DNA of 64,000 nucleotides from positions 93,935,228 to 93,999,227 of the forward strand of contig OY720344.1 in NCBI GenBank assembly GCA_963082975.1, written 5' to 3'. Numbering within the stretch: position 1 is the first letter of the stretch; every line of letters begins with the position of its first letter. Positions 1 to 12,299 of the stretch are shown in pieces. A program made the translations under genes and the position numbers. The notes under the pieces were generated by a model, which saw only the letters and a program-made list of their open reading frames with translations, made no database searches and was not told the DNA's origin. The stretch comes from Labia minor. Taxonomy: Eukaryota > Arthropoda > Insecta > Dermaptera > Spongiphoridae.

Positions 1-1060
1 AAATATTAGATAAAAGTATTATTTTAAATAATAAATGAATATGTATATACAATATTCAATATTAGTTATAGCGTGATTTAAAAAGGATAATTTTTATTAT
101 TTCCTTTTAATTAGGTATATTTATATATTTTGAAAGGGAAAGAGAAAAAGGAAGAGGGAAATGGAATTATTATTTGCAAAAGTTATTAACTTTTGATACA
201 TATATTTATCTTTAATGATTTTATTAAATTAAATATCATTGATATTATTTAAAAAAAAAAATACCTGTTAAATATTTAGTAAAGCTATCAACACTGTATT
301 AATTGGAAGTAATTTTTTTTAATTACATAATTTATAAGAAAAGATTCATTGGGAATGTAAGACAAAATATGGTTTAGAATATCTCAGATGAAATACTTTA
401 ATAATTGATTCGTCGTTCAATTATAAGTTAATTCCGCATTAAATGTTCTGAATAATTCTTTCTTTTGCCTTCTTCCTTTTCATGTGGAATAACAAAAACA
501 TTAATGCTAGACAGATAGTAAACTATATCCTGATAAATGTTAGAAATATTAGACATTTGGCTTTATATTCGTATTATTAAATAAATTATTGAGCCACGGA
601 ATGAAAGTACTAATTAGTACTAATATATGTAGAAAGATAATTCAAAATAATATAAAATATTATTTTTTAAACAAATATTGATATTATCAATGGTATAATT
701 ATTTATTTTTTATTCCTAAATTATATTATAGATAATAAATATTGAACTAAAAAAAAACAAAACAAAGCAAAATACTTGTTTGAATTTTTATAGTGAGATT
801 ATTAAGAGAGATAATAATCAATTGAAATATTATTATTAGCCAATTATACTTCTAAGAAATATTATATTTCTGGATATATTTTGAAGAAAAATTTCTTATG
901 GAATGCAAGGTACAAAACTGTTTTATGTTTTGCTGAAAAAATAGTTAAGGAATATAAGGCATAGTTTTAAGGCTATTTATTACACAAAAATAATTATAAA
1001 CAAAGAATAAAAAAATGACCGGTGGTCCTACCGACGATTTGAAATAAATTAGTTTCCAAA
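1..1060. other. AT-rich DNA with no recognised feature
   Basis: Probably 5' intron or upstream flank of the neuroligin gene. I see no exon, transposon terminus or RNA gene. Confidence 0.5.
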
Positions 1061-1065
1061 CAACA

Positions 1066-1066
<1 letters not shown>

Positions 1067-1093
<27 letters not shown>
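1067..1093. repeat. (TA)n microsatellite
   Basis: About 27 nt of pure TA, next to a fragment of the CGACCGACGAT dispersed repeat. Confidence 0.85.
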
Positions 1094-1096
<3 letters not shown>

Positions 1097-1329
1097 AGGA
1101 AATAATTTAAATTATTTCATTTAAAGTTTAAGTTAAGTGAGGGCGCTGTGTGAAGGCTATGTAAGCGACCTCTATGTTACGATACTTGCGACCGGTGGTT
1201 GTTTTATGTTCCGGTCCATTCTTATGTTTGCAGATGAATGTAACGGACGATTTATGTTTATGTTTATTTACGATTAAAGATTGTTAATTTTGTTTGTTAA
1301 GTATTTATTTTATTAAGTAATACCCTATA
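1094..1329. repeat. Possible solo LTR-like segment
   Basis: A segment of higher GC starting TGTAGG and ending CCTATA, with AT-repeat on both sides. Size and the TG start resemble an insect solo LTR, but it lacks a canonical CA end and a clear target duplication. A (GA)n run follows at about 1338-1357. Confidence 0.25.
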
Positions 1330-1359
1330 ATATATAGATGGAGAGAGAGAGAGAGAGTA

Positions 1360-4300
1360 TAAAAAAAATATTTTTAAAACTTGAAAAACTTGGAAAATAT
1401 GTGAAACAATGTCACATCAAGAAATTAATAGTAAATCTTAGGGTTCAGGTCATTTCGAGTCGTATGTTGATGCCATTGAAGACACTTTCCTTCGATTTTG
1501 GCTTATTTTTTCTAAGAATGGCCGATTTTGAAGGGGTAGAAATTATATTTTTTCATATTAATCCTTCATTTTATGAAATAAATTTTCATCGGTCACTAGC
1601 TTATAACCCCTTTTCTCCCCCACAACAAGGGCTATTTAAGAAAATAGCTTGTTACCTGCTCTCCTGGCAATGTATCGTTATATTATCTACAAATTCTAAA
1701 ATTCTAAAACAATTTTTTTAAAAAATTGATTGAAACTGTCAAACACTGCAATTTTTCAGTTTTGACATTTCCGTAAATGACAATGAGAATAAATTACTTC
1801 TCTTCTCAAAATGAGAAACAAACAAAAATATTAGTGCATAATTATAAGAATAACTTATACATAAAAGCATATTTCCAACAAATCAAGTGAAAAATAAATA
1901 CGATGTGAAATTCGATGTGATCATATAAACTTACCAGCTTTCAGTTTTTATTTTCTTATTCTAAAAAGCCTTCAATAATCTTGATGGTTAGTCGGCAGTT
2001 ACAGATTGCAGATGATTCTTACTTGATTTTATAGTACAAACATACCAAAATTATATTTTATAACTAATTGTCAAACACTGGTGAATATATAAGGTAAAAA
2101 TAAATTAAGCAATTTTTTCTTCCAATTTATAAGGTAGAGAAGATAGACTCCAGTTCTACTAAAAATATCGCAAAAATATATATTAGCTTCGGGTGAAATT
2201 TCCACATATTTAGTACATTATATTTACTATGATCAAATAGAAATGTAAAAGTTTTAAGCATCAAAACTATCATTTGTTTTTAAGTTGGTATGACTGTTCT
2301 TGAAATATGAATGAACATATGATTTCATTTGTTAGATTCAAAATTATAGTATCTTTTCTAATTGTTAAAAATTTTTGTTGACAATTTGTTAAAAACGAAA
2401 AATTAATTTTTCTTTGACTGATGATATTATGAAATGTATAATTACTGGCGATTAGATATGGGTCTATGCATATGTCCTTTAAAACAAATCAACAATTAAT
2501 CCCAAAATTATTATCTAGTGAATAGGGATTGCTTTAAGGTGACAAAATAAATTTGGATTAATAAATAAATACTTTGTGATTAATTTAAAAAGTCATCTTA
2601 AATTTTGATCATACTAATATATTTTGCAAAACTTATCAAAAGAGACAATTCCAACATACCTTTATTTTCAATTTGTTTTTATTATCATTTAATATAAACT
2701 TGGAGTAATTTTTAAATTTTCTTACATGTAAATAATTATTCTTTTAATTGAAAAATCATTTAATGTATTTTCTATTGTTTAAGTATAGTAATGAAATGAA
2801 ATAAATCTTGTATTTCCACTGTTTAGAATAACAATAAGTTGTTTGCAACTGTTCGCTTGTTCCGGGTTAAGATGTCGGAGCCACTCAGTGGCACATGTGT
2901 TACCCAATGAAAACAACCCATTCATGTAGCGAGACGAAACTCCTGGCTGCAAACACAAAACCATTTCACCCTCTATTCACACACAGTGAGGTGGAATCTA
3001 TATGCTTATAAAATTCTATTAGTGTAATAGAAATGATATTCCTCCTTAAAAGCTATGAGAATTTCTCTTATAAAAAATTAACTGCTTCTTCAAAAGGTTA
3101 TTTTGTTTTTTTTTTAAATATTTATTAAGCAAAAAGTTGGCACCTTGGTTGAAAAAATCGAAAATATTATTTTCACTTGGGAATTTATAATAATCTTTCT
3201 ATAAAATTTGATTATTTTTTATGATTGTTTAATTTTCAATTTGGGTAGTCTATAATTAGACAAAATATATAAAAATTAGCTGTGGCCAGGGACAGAACCG
3301 ACCGACGATATGAAATAAATTAATTTCCAAACATTATATATATAAAGTATCAAAAATAAAATATTTGAAAAAATTGAATTAAAATGATCAAATTATATTA
3401 TCTTGGTTTTTCTTTTTATTTAATTACTTAATTATTAATTATTACTATATTTTAAGTGAAATATTTACTGACAATGAATATAAAATTAATACTTTGTAAA
3501 CTACCAATTTCGGTTTCCGGATATACACCAAAAGTTGATAAATTCATGCTATTGATGCATTAAGTAAATATAGCAAATTTTACCGAAATCCGTTGAGTCG
3601 TTCAAGCTGTACACGTCTATACGGACACACGACGGAGGGACGGACAGACATCATGCTAAAAATACTTTTTTCGGTTAACAAAATGCATGATTCGTGGAGA
3701 TATGTAAAAATCTCCACATGTGAAATTTGGTGTGAAAACAATATCTCCCTTCGTCGGTCGGTAAAAAATAGTATGATATATCTGTTCCATTTTCAAATTT
3801 ATTTCTAAATTATTTGAATAATTTCTTGGTAATATAGATACAAATGAATAATTTAATATGGTTTGTCGTAGGGTTATTAATTTTTCACCTTTCCTATTAC
3901 AATGGTAGTATTATTTAGTAATTCAATGAATTTCTACCACCTCAGATTGTTTAATTCTTAGATTTGTCTATTAGCCACCCAGATGGCGGTAAATGCAAAC
4001 ATTTTAATAAATCATGAAATTTATAATTAGATAAGTATATAGAATTTAGGGAGAGAAAGTGCAAAGGTAGTAGGAAATTTCTAGTATATATTTACAAAGT
4101 ACAACCAACCACCTCAACCACCCACTCTCTAAATTCATCTCATGTGGGTGTATAGCTGTGTGTTTGAGTGGATGTATGTTTATTTTGTTTTTGATCATAA
4201 ATGCAGTTTGAAATTGAAAAACAGAGATTAGAAATTAAATTTCTATGAATTAATTTCTATTAAAGTCTCATGAACTTGGTTCAAGACAAAAACTAAGCAT

Positions 4301-4675
4301 TATCCTTTACTCCCACCCTTCCTTCCACACGCTCTCTATCTTCTACAGGAGTTATCATCTTTGTTCTATTATATGCAAATTAAATCCATAATATTTCGAA
4401 AATTGTATAAATTATACTTGGGTTTAAATTTAAATTTATGAAATAATTAAAACTTGAACATGCCATGATGTTTCAATCTTGTTCTATTTCTGTTAACTCT
4501 AATTGTGTTAAAGCAAATGAATGGAATAACAAAATCACAAAAAGAGAAACTTGCAAGTTTAAATTAATTTCAATATTGGATTTAGAAAAAAAAAAATTTA
4601 AAAAAATATTTATTTTTATTTTTAATTATTATTTTTATATTTTATCATTTTAAGGAAAAACAATATTTCTTTTAA
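1360..4675. other. Non-coding stretch with diverged repeat pieces
   Basis: No exon seen. It contains two pieces of the CGACCGACGAT dispersed repeat (about 3282-3345 and 3490-3770). A somewhat GC-richer block at 2800-2990 has no assignment. The rest is plain AT-rich sequence. Confidence 0.5.
3490..3770 (-). repeat. CGACCGACGAT dispersed repeat, copy
   Basis: Reverse-complement copy of the family best seen at 44685-45185. Shared landmarks are the stretch with clustered CCGT/ACGG units, 'CCGTTGAGTCGTTC', 'AATGCATGATTCGTGGAGAT' and the closing TCGTCGGTCGGTAAAA. Family type is undetermined. Confidence 0.7.
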
Positions 4676-4679
4676 TTAA

Positions 4680-6152
4680 GGTAAAACTCCCAGTAAATGG
4701 CCACCCGCCAGTAGTTGGCCACTTTCCTGAAAAATACGTAAAATAAGAGTTTTAAAAAGAATTTTCAATCTATTGTTAGCTTATGAGATAATGCAATCAT
4801 CTGTGAGAGTGTCAATAAATCGCACGCATATTGACAGCCCTTCGTTCCATGATGGCTCAACTTGACTTTTGACGGACCACTCAACACAACTAATAAAAGT
4901 AATTTCTTAAGTAATATAGTAAGCAAATAGTTCTGACATGCGCATATTTTGAAGTATATACTTATTTTTCTATATAAAAATATTTTGTACTACATTTGAG
5001 GTTTTAGCAAACAAATTTACTAATTAAAAATGTATTGTTGTTTACAATGTAATCAATAGGAGGTGACCCATTACTAGCGTCTTTTTTTCAAAAAAATTTA
5101 CTAGTTAGCCACTATTGGTTATTTTGCATATTAATTTTAATTTGTTCATTTCCTTTTTATTGGGACCGAAAAAAATTAAGAATTGAAATGGCTTAACAAT
5201 ATTTGTGTTACTTTGTTTTATTTTAGTAATGGGCCGGGGTTGGCAATTACTGGCAAAGGCCAGTAAAGACTTAGGCCAACTACTAAAACTTTCAATTTAT
5301 TGCTTAAAAAAATTATTCACGCAAACACGGTTTGAGCTAGAATCATGTAATACGGACATTATTCAAAATTCGTAGTTTTCTATCAACTTTTGAGAAATGT
5401 AGCTCAACCGGAAGAATTACCTACAACGTTTTGATTTTTTTCCTTTAAAGTGACCTTAAAAATAAAGATATATGTTTGATAGTTATTCACATGATTAAAA
5501 ATTGTATAAAACTGCTGTATAGAATTTCAGCCTGATTGAATCGCTGAAAGTACCGGAATTAATTTTTTAACACTGCAAATCACGCGCCAACAAGTGACGT
5601 GGTGCCATCAACAAAGAGCCAAACACGCACTCATTTAATAAATATTATTTATTAATTTTAATTAAATTTAATTTAAATGTAATATATGTTATTTAATCCA
5701 ATTTAACTTGCGAGATTCGAGTCGAGTGAAGACACTCCAGCTTATTTTTACCTCTGCTCTTTATTTTTATAATATTGATCAATTTACTTTTCTGTAAATA
5801 TTTTCAGGAACAATATGAGGGCCCAAATAGGGTCTATGCACCTGTGAATTTCTAAATAAATACATAAAATAAGTAAATACATAAAATATAGCATTCAAAC
5901 TGGATGGGCAACTAAGTGGCCATCTACTAATTTTTCATAGTAAGTGGCCAACTACTAGCTCAAAAAAATTATTTTTTTTAATTTTCTTACTCAGACTTTT
6001 TGAAATTATAGTTATCTGTTAATTGTTCTTAGTTAATTGGTTATTTGACTATCGATATACGTTATCATCCAGCACATACACCGATAAACAACATAGTTGC
6101 ATTTAGTAACGTATAAAAACCGCTTAAGTGGCCATCTACTGGGTCTTTTACC
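4680..6152. mobile_element. piggyBac-like (TTAA-flanked) non-autonomous DNA element
   Basis: Flanked by TTAA at 4676-4679 and 6153-6156. The ends are inverted repeats matching at 22 of 25 positions: GGTAAAACTCCCAGTAAATG on the left, GGTAAAAGACCCAGTAGATG on the complement of the right, both continuing GCCAC. Variants of GGCCAACTACT recur inside the element (around 5060, 5230-5285, 5915-5960), as subterminal motifs do. No transposase remains. A copy of the CACTCCAG repeat family sits inside at about 5310-5755. The superfamily call rests on TTAA and TIR shape only. Confidence 0.72.
5310..5755 (+). repeat. CACTCCAG dispersed repeat family, copy 1
   Basis: Shares a long similar stretch with 55440-56015 and with the reverse complement of 41735-43000. 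Landmarks are ATCAACTTTTGAGAAATGTA, AATTTCAGC..TTGATT..ATCGC, the CACGCGCCA block, and the 3' end CACTCCAG preceded by a small GAGTG/CACTC stem. It is nested in the TTAA element. Confidence 0.8.
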
Positions 6153-6156
6153 TTAA

Positions 6157-6422
6157 CTAAAAAATGGAAGCGTGGGCGCGAAACATGTTGGGAGAGGAAA
6201 AGAATACGAAGGACATTTCATTGTATATGCACAAATCTTTCTGTTTTTCCCTTTTCCACTATAATCGATAACTATGTCTATTTGAAGTAGAATTTGCGTT
6301 TAGCCCTGCATGTTTGGCGCCCACGCTTTCATTTTTTAGATATGATTAATTGTAAGGAAATCGTGGTGTGTATGGATAAATTATTTTCTCCTTTTTAGTG
6401 CATTTCAATATAAGTGTGTTTT
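6157..6422. mobile_element. Foldback MITE, truncated copy
   Basis: Contains the inner inverted motif AAGCGTGGGCGCGAAACATG...GCATGTTTGGCGCCCACGCTT and the whole outer right arm ending AGTGTGTTTT. The outer left arm is missing; the TTAA element abuts exactly at that edge. Same family as the complete copy at 21361-21706. Confidence 0.75.
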
Positions 6423-6439
6423 AAAAAAAACAAAAAATT

Positions 6440-9119
6440 ATATTTTTTTTAATTATTATTTTTATTAATTTAATTATTTCAATATAATTATTTTAATATA
6501 ATTATTTCAATAATTTGATTTAGATTCAAATATATGTTTAATCCTGGGTTATATTACATATTATATAAACAATTGTTAAATACTAATAATTATTTTCCTA
6601 TATATATACTTGTATATATATATATGCAAAATAAGATTTAAAGTAAATAATCACATGAGTTGATCAAATATGCATAAAATTAATTCGACAAGGGTACAAT
6701 ATACCCTTTAGGAAGTGTTTTAATGAATATCAATTCAATTCATTTAAACAAGATGAACGACGATTTTCACTAAATCCCAATTTATATTAATTAATCGTTT
6801 TTGTGCTATTTCTTCATGGATGAGCACCACTCTATTTGCACATACACACAGATACACATACAACTGTTGATTAGGGAGATGAACGTGGAAATTAACATTT
6901 CGTCTACTCTTATCATATAGATCGTTGCTCATTGTCTCTATGTGACAGTTAACCTTTTTCTGTCAAGAAAATCAACAATAGTTTGAGTAAAAGGAATAAG
7001 AAAAAAAAATGTTAAAAATACGAATGTCAATTAGCATAAACTGTCAACACAAATGAGACAGATAGAGAAGAGAACAAAAACCAAGGCGAATATTTAAAAT
7101 AAAAATAAATTGCTTCCAAAAGGTCAGACAGAGTAAAAGAATTAAAAAAAATGTCTCAAAAGAGAAGAATAGATTCTATAGATACATATTTAATATAAGG
7201 AATTATAATATGTTTTATATATATATGGTATATACAGGTAAACCTCGGATATCTGAGATGCGGTCCATCGCTTAAGACATAAAACAAAACCTACGTAATA
7301 TAAGGTATTAAAATAATATTATAACAATAATATTATTAAACAAAAAAAGTATATATTATTAAACAAAGTTACATTGGTATATGTATATATTTCATTGGAA
7401 ACTCGTATTTTAAAACTAAAAATGTGCATTAAAAATAAAATTTAAAAAAATTTCAGTTTATAAAAAATAAAACAAATTCTTTCCATATGATATTTATTTT
7501 TCAGAATAAAAAAAGTTAATGATTTGATCTACATAATATGTAGTTTTTATGATAATGCCGATTATAAAAATTGGTGTTTTTTATAATAAATAAACGACGT
7601 TAAAACGTTTATTATTATTATTATATATTGAACTAGTATATGTAGGTGCCTATGCATCTTAATGTAGATCACATCCTATCTAAACTGTTAAAAATTTGGA
7701 AAAATTTTGATTTTCAAACACCATAATTTAATTTTTTTTTTTATTTCATTTACTATCTCTCACATAAATATAATAATTTTATAAATTATAATTGTGTGTA
7801 ATATATTTATATATTAGCTATATATTATATAACTAGCTTATGACTAGCATTACTCAAATAATGATAATTTTTTTATTATTATTTTATTATAGGGCATATC
7901 GACATCCAGGTCAATGAATGCCACACACTGCTTGTATCATGTCTGATGTATCTGATTTAGGGAATCATTTAATATGCTTATGGATCAACAAATAAATAAA
8001 CAAATAAACAATATATAAATAAATAATATATTACTTCTGGGGTGACAGTAAATGGACTGCTGGGACATAAATCTAAAATAAATAAATATTTAAATTAATG
8101 ATCATAATAACAGTAAAAATCACTCTGAATAATAAAATTTTTAAATTTTAATTTTAATTTATTTAATTATAATATATTGATTTATATAAATATATTAAAT
8201 AATCTATTATTTATATTAATTTATAATATGAATAGTATCCAAATATCAAATTTAAATATGTATTTTTAGATTTAGCGTATTTACTCTATGCTTTTCCATC
8301 ATTAAATATTTTTACTTTTATTGAACACTATTTTCGAAATATATTTTGAAATTAATCAATAAAATAATAAATAATAATAACAAAACTTTATTTTTACATA
8401 TTATTTTGAAAAATTGATGTTATATTTTTTAATTTAATTTTTGAGATGAAATACAGAGAAATTAGTTCAAATCTTTTAGATTTAAGTAATTGCTTCAATT
8501 TTTGTGATATCCATCTCAAATTAAAATTTTGGAAACCATCCTTTTCTCAATTAAGATTCGTTTCTCTATCTTTCCCATCTATTTCTTTCAACGTAATTTC
8601 GTCATAAGACCAGAGAGTCCTTTGCCTCGCCATTTCATATAGATTTTCACAAACACAACTCAGACTGAAATAAATGCTTATATAATATCAAGTCAAATTA
8701 ATTTTGATAAACGAATTATTGTCATATCAAATATTAAAAGATATTTAAAAAGTTATATTTTGAATTATAATAAAAATAATAATAATAAAAAATAAAATAT
8801 TTTCAGTTGTAAATATTATTTCATAGTTACTTATAATTTTTTTTTATTTTTATATTTTTTTTTTATGAATAAAAATAAATTTCTACGTCATCTATTCTAA
8901 TCGTATATCTATTTAATGAAGAATAAATCAAAAATAGAACTTGAGTTGGGATGGCTTATAATTGGAGTTGTGCCAAATATGCAAACAAGATTAATAAATA
9001 TTTCAAATATCAATCAATACTAGTTTCTGTTCTAAATATTTTAATATCAATTAGAAAATATATCAATTTATTTAATATAATGATGAGTACATAGCTAAGA
9101 AAATATCTTTACAATCAAA

Positions 9120-9155
<36 letters not shown>

Positions 9156-10020
9156 GATTTTTTTAAATAAAATTGTAATAAGAATAATTATATGTATTTA
9201 AGTTTTCTTCATAAATTGTCTTCACCCTGAATAAATAATAATATTGATGTATTATGTAATCAATCATATGCATAAAGTATAGAAAATTTTGAAAATCAAC
9301 TTGGTATTAAATTCAGAAAAAAATACTGATATAGAATATATAGACTATTCGAATATAATTTGAAACTCTTTCTCTCTGAATTTAAAAAAACGGAGGGTTA
9401 AGAAACTAAGATGCCTTATGCAACATGGGTGGGTAAATGAATTGGGCTGGTGAGGAGGCAATTTATAATTTTCTTCTAATTCAGATTTAGGACAAATCAG
9501 ACAACATTATATCAAATCTCGCTAAGAACATTCAATATTTCTGTACACAAATTATTCAGAGTCTTGGCAAGGCGTATGACTCACTATCAGTTTAAATTGA
9601 AATTTATATAAATTAACAAAGTGAAAATTTTTATTTCTTTAAATTTTATTATAATGAATAAAAAAAAATTAAATATATAGATCAGATAATTAAGAGAAGC
9701 AAGAAACTTGATAGAAAATAACTGTTGGATGGAGGTCGTACATGACAGAAACTGTAAACGAAATCTTCATGTTGCGACTAATAATTTTCAAATCTCCTAG
9801 CACCACAGAATTGGATAAGTTTCTTTTAAGGGAGGGAATTAACTATGATCTAAAAAAATTAATAAATGAACTTGATAATAAAAAAACAAATAAATCAATT
9901 AATTTAAAATAATACTATTAATGAATGTATATATTGTTAATTTATCTATAGCTTTATCTTTATTTATAGTTTTTTAAAATTGTCTCAAGTCTCTAACTTT
10001 GCATTTTCTCAAATTTCATT
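6440..10020. other. AT-rich intronic or flanking DNA, no gene
   Basis: No exon found. It includes an (ATT)n tract near 9120-9152. At about 9400-9470 there is a short match to internal sequence of the 19.5-kb Helitron (AAATGAATTGG with its flanks). Confidence 0.5.
9120..9152. repeat. (ATT)n microsatellite
   Basis: About 11 ATT units in a row. Confidence 0.85.
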
Positions 10021-10024
10021 ATAA

Positions 10025-11230
10025 TGCCAGCGCTGGCACCCGAAAAAGGTGTGCTCAGAATTGTCTTCGTCTGAATCCCCGTATAGACAATCAGGAGACG
10101 TACGTTTTCCCATTTTGTATAGATAGCTGCAAAAGTAGCCGTTAATAATAGCTGCGTTAAGTAGTAGTTTACTTCTACATGTTTACACTTTATCCAGCTA
10201 CGTACGTTTGGTATTAATCTAGCTGTTCATCTGCCGCTTTTTTCATTATTGCATCTCTTCTGCCATTTGTTTATAGTATCTTCCTCTATTTCTGCTTCAG
10301 TTCGTGAGATGGTGCTTCGACCTATTTTCATCAAGTATTTAACTTTCCTCTTTTCCGCTAGCAAATCAATAGGTGTTACCCCCGCTATAACTAGTGCTGC
10401 CGCCCTCGAGACTGTGCGATATGCGCACACAATTCTTAGCGCCATTGTTGCCTGCACTCTCATCAGGGATTTCCTTCTAGTGTGGAGTCTTAAGGCGCCC
10501 GCCCATACTTCGCAGCCATAAAGCATGATAGAATGTCTAACTTCCATCAACAGTCTACGCTTACTTGGCAATGGTCCGCCAATATTTGCCCTAAGTCTGC
10601 TTAAGTGGGCGGTCACTTGAGCAGCTTTCACTGAAGCGTAATTCAGTTGTTCTTTAAAGTTTAGTTTTGGATCGAGCCTAACACAGATATTTAATCGTGT
10701 TTTTGGTCAATATTTCTCTCCCATTTACTTTCATCTCTATTTCCGTAGGAATTCGTCGCCAGGTAAAAAGTAATAGTTCCGTCTTCTCCGTAGCCAATTG
10801 AAGCCCTCGTGAACTTAACCATGTTTGCATACGAATCATGACTTGGTTTAATCTACTTTATGCTTCGGTTGTATTCCTGACAGTAATGACAGCCGCTATA
10901 TCATCAGCATAACCTACTACAAAGACATCTTCAGGCATTTCAATGCGGAGTAATTTATCGTAGCTGATGTTCCAGGGATCAGGTCCCAGTATAGATACCT
11001 GGGCTGCTCCAGCTGTCATTTGTTTTGTCTTAGGGCCACGACTGATTTTATATATAAGCTCCAGATCCAGCAAATAGCTCCGTGTCAGTCTATTGAGGTA
11101 CGCCGGAATATGAAAATGATTTTCTAATGCAGTATGCTTGTCCAGAATAACCAGCCCAAGCATCCGATTCCAAAATCGTGTATCCAGTAAATCATTTATC
11201 TCATACATAGCCAGTTTGTCATAAATCATT
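10025..11230 (-). pseudogene. R1-clade LINE fragment, reverse transcriptase C-terminal half
   Basis: Read on the - strand, it gives DLELIYKISRGPKTKQMTAG, SILGPDPWN, VVGYADDIAAVI (the YADD catalytic motif of reverse transcriptase, near 10905), then after a stop and a frame break SIMLYGCEVWAGAL, MALRIVCAYRTVSRAAALVI and AGVTPIDLLAEKRK, and finally SEHTFFGCQRW near 10030. These phrases are typical of R1-type retrotransposons. It is 5'-truncated and carries stops (e.g. after TTEA at 10858) and a frameshift near 10680, so it is dead. Confidence 0.85.
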
Positions 11231-11269
11231 CGCCTCCTAAGTAGAACAAAAAAAAAAGGAAATGAAAGA

Positions 11270-11440
11270 CCCTTAGCCCTCGAAAACCTAATAGCATCGG
11301 GGTCGGAAGAAACAAGAGTTGGCCAAGGGAGGCCAGATAGGAAAGATAAAAGAGATATCTAGTAAAGTGGAAGCAATACTAGATATGGTTCGGGACTTCA
11401 TGGTTGCCAATCCATGTGCTCACTAGTTATGAACCTCTAA
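11270..11440 (-). repeat. Segment shared with the 33.3-kb LINE region
   Basis: Reverse complement resembles 33360-33470: CATAACTAGTGAGCACATGG, TTGGCAACCATGAAGTCCC, TAGTATTGCTTCCACTT, ACTAGATATCT. It lies immediately 5' of the R1 fragment here and 5' of an endonuclease fragment there. Confidence 0.7.
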
Positions 11441-11451
11441 GGTAAAGAGGA

Positions 11452-12078
11452 ACAGTATTAACATACAAAATCTTAATATACAAAATGTAAAATTTGAATA
11501 TGTAGAAAAATTGAATGTAATCACGAAGGATAATAATATTTGAGAAGAATTTAAATCGAGGTTGCAATCGGGAAACGCCTGTTATCATGCAGTAAAGAGG
11601 CTTATCTCATCAAATTTATTATCAAATGGAATCAAAATTAAAATATACAAAACAATTATTTTGTCTGTTGTATTATATGGGTGTGAGGCATGGTCTATGA
11701 CCTTAGGAGATGAGAGTAGATTCAGAGTATTTGAGAATAGGATTCTTCCCAGCATTTATGGGCCAAAGAAAGATGAGGACACCAGGAAATGACGGAGACT
11801 GCATAACGAGAAATTGCATGACCTCAATGCATCTCCAGAAATAGTTAGGGTTATTAAAGCGATAAGGCTGCGATAGGCGGGGCACATGGCTAGAATGGGA
11901 GAGAAAAAAGATATTGGTGGGGAGACCGATTGGAAAACGTCCGTTTGGAAGACCAAGGACGCGTAGGAAGGGACGTAAGAGAGATTTAACAGGGGCTCAG
12001 GATAGGGATACTTGAAGAAATGAAAGTTGTTGAGGCCAAGAACTTTCGAGTAGCGTTGAGCCACATAGATAGATAGAT
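11452..12078 (+). pseudogene. LINE 3' fragment (GHVARM type), copy 1
   Basis: C-terminal part of a non-LTR reverse transcriptase: [68 protein letters not shown]. It has in-frame stops and ends in a (GATA)n tail. It runs directly into the Helitron 3' segment at 12080. The LINE family is RTE- or CR1-like; I cannot decide which. Confidence 0.82.
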
Positions 12079-12079
12079 A

Positions 12080-12292
12080 TAACATATACAATAATAATAT
12101 ATATAATTAATTTACTGATTAAATTAAAATATATTTTAAATAAGAACACAAAAAGAAATGAATGTTTTATGTAATATACTGATTGAAACAAAATGGATGA
12201 AAACCTTTTACTACTTTCAACCAAATACTATGTACCTCTCGGGGGTACAGGGTCGAAGCCCCCGTCTAGGTGTGAAGAGCGCCGAAGATTAA
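12080..12292 (+). mobile_element. Helitron 3' segment, truncated
   Basis: Matches 20776-20970, including GATTGAAACAAAATGGATGA, CGGGGGTACAGGG and GGTGTGAAGAGCGCCGAAG, but stops before the second arm of the terminal hairpin and the CTRR end. Confidence 0.78.
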
Positions 12293-12299
12293 TCTATTA

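Noticed and set aside
1338-1721. 127-codon open frame after a GA repeat
   Set aside because: AT-driven open frame starting in a microsatellite, with no family motifs.
2779-2964. 61-codon frame on the - strand in a GC-richer block
   Set aside because: No recognisable domain, no splice-site support, too short to call.
7236-7290. Possible pogo/Tigger end (GGTAAACCTCGGATATCTGA)
   Set aside because: Only one short end-like string, no inverted partner and no transposase.
9120-9152. CRISPR-like or other array
   Set aside because: A simple (ATT)n microsatellite; no spaced repeats anywhere in the window, and the DNA is eukaryotic.
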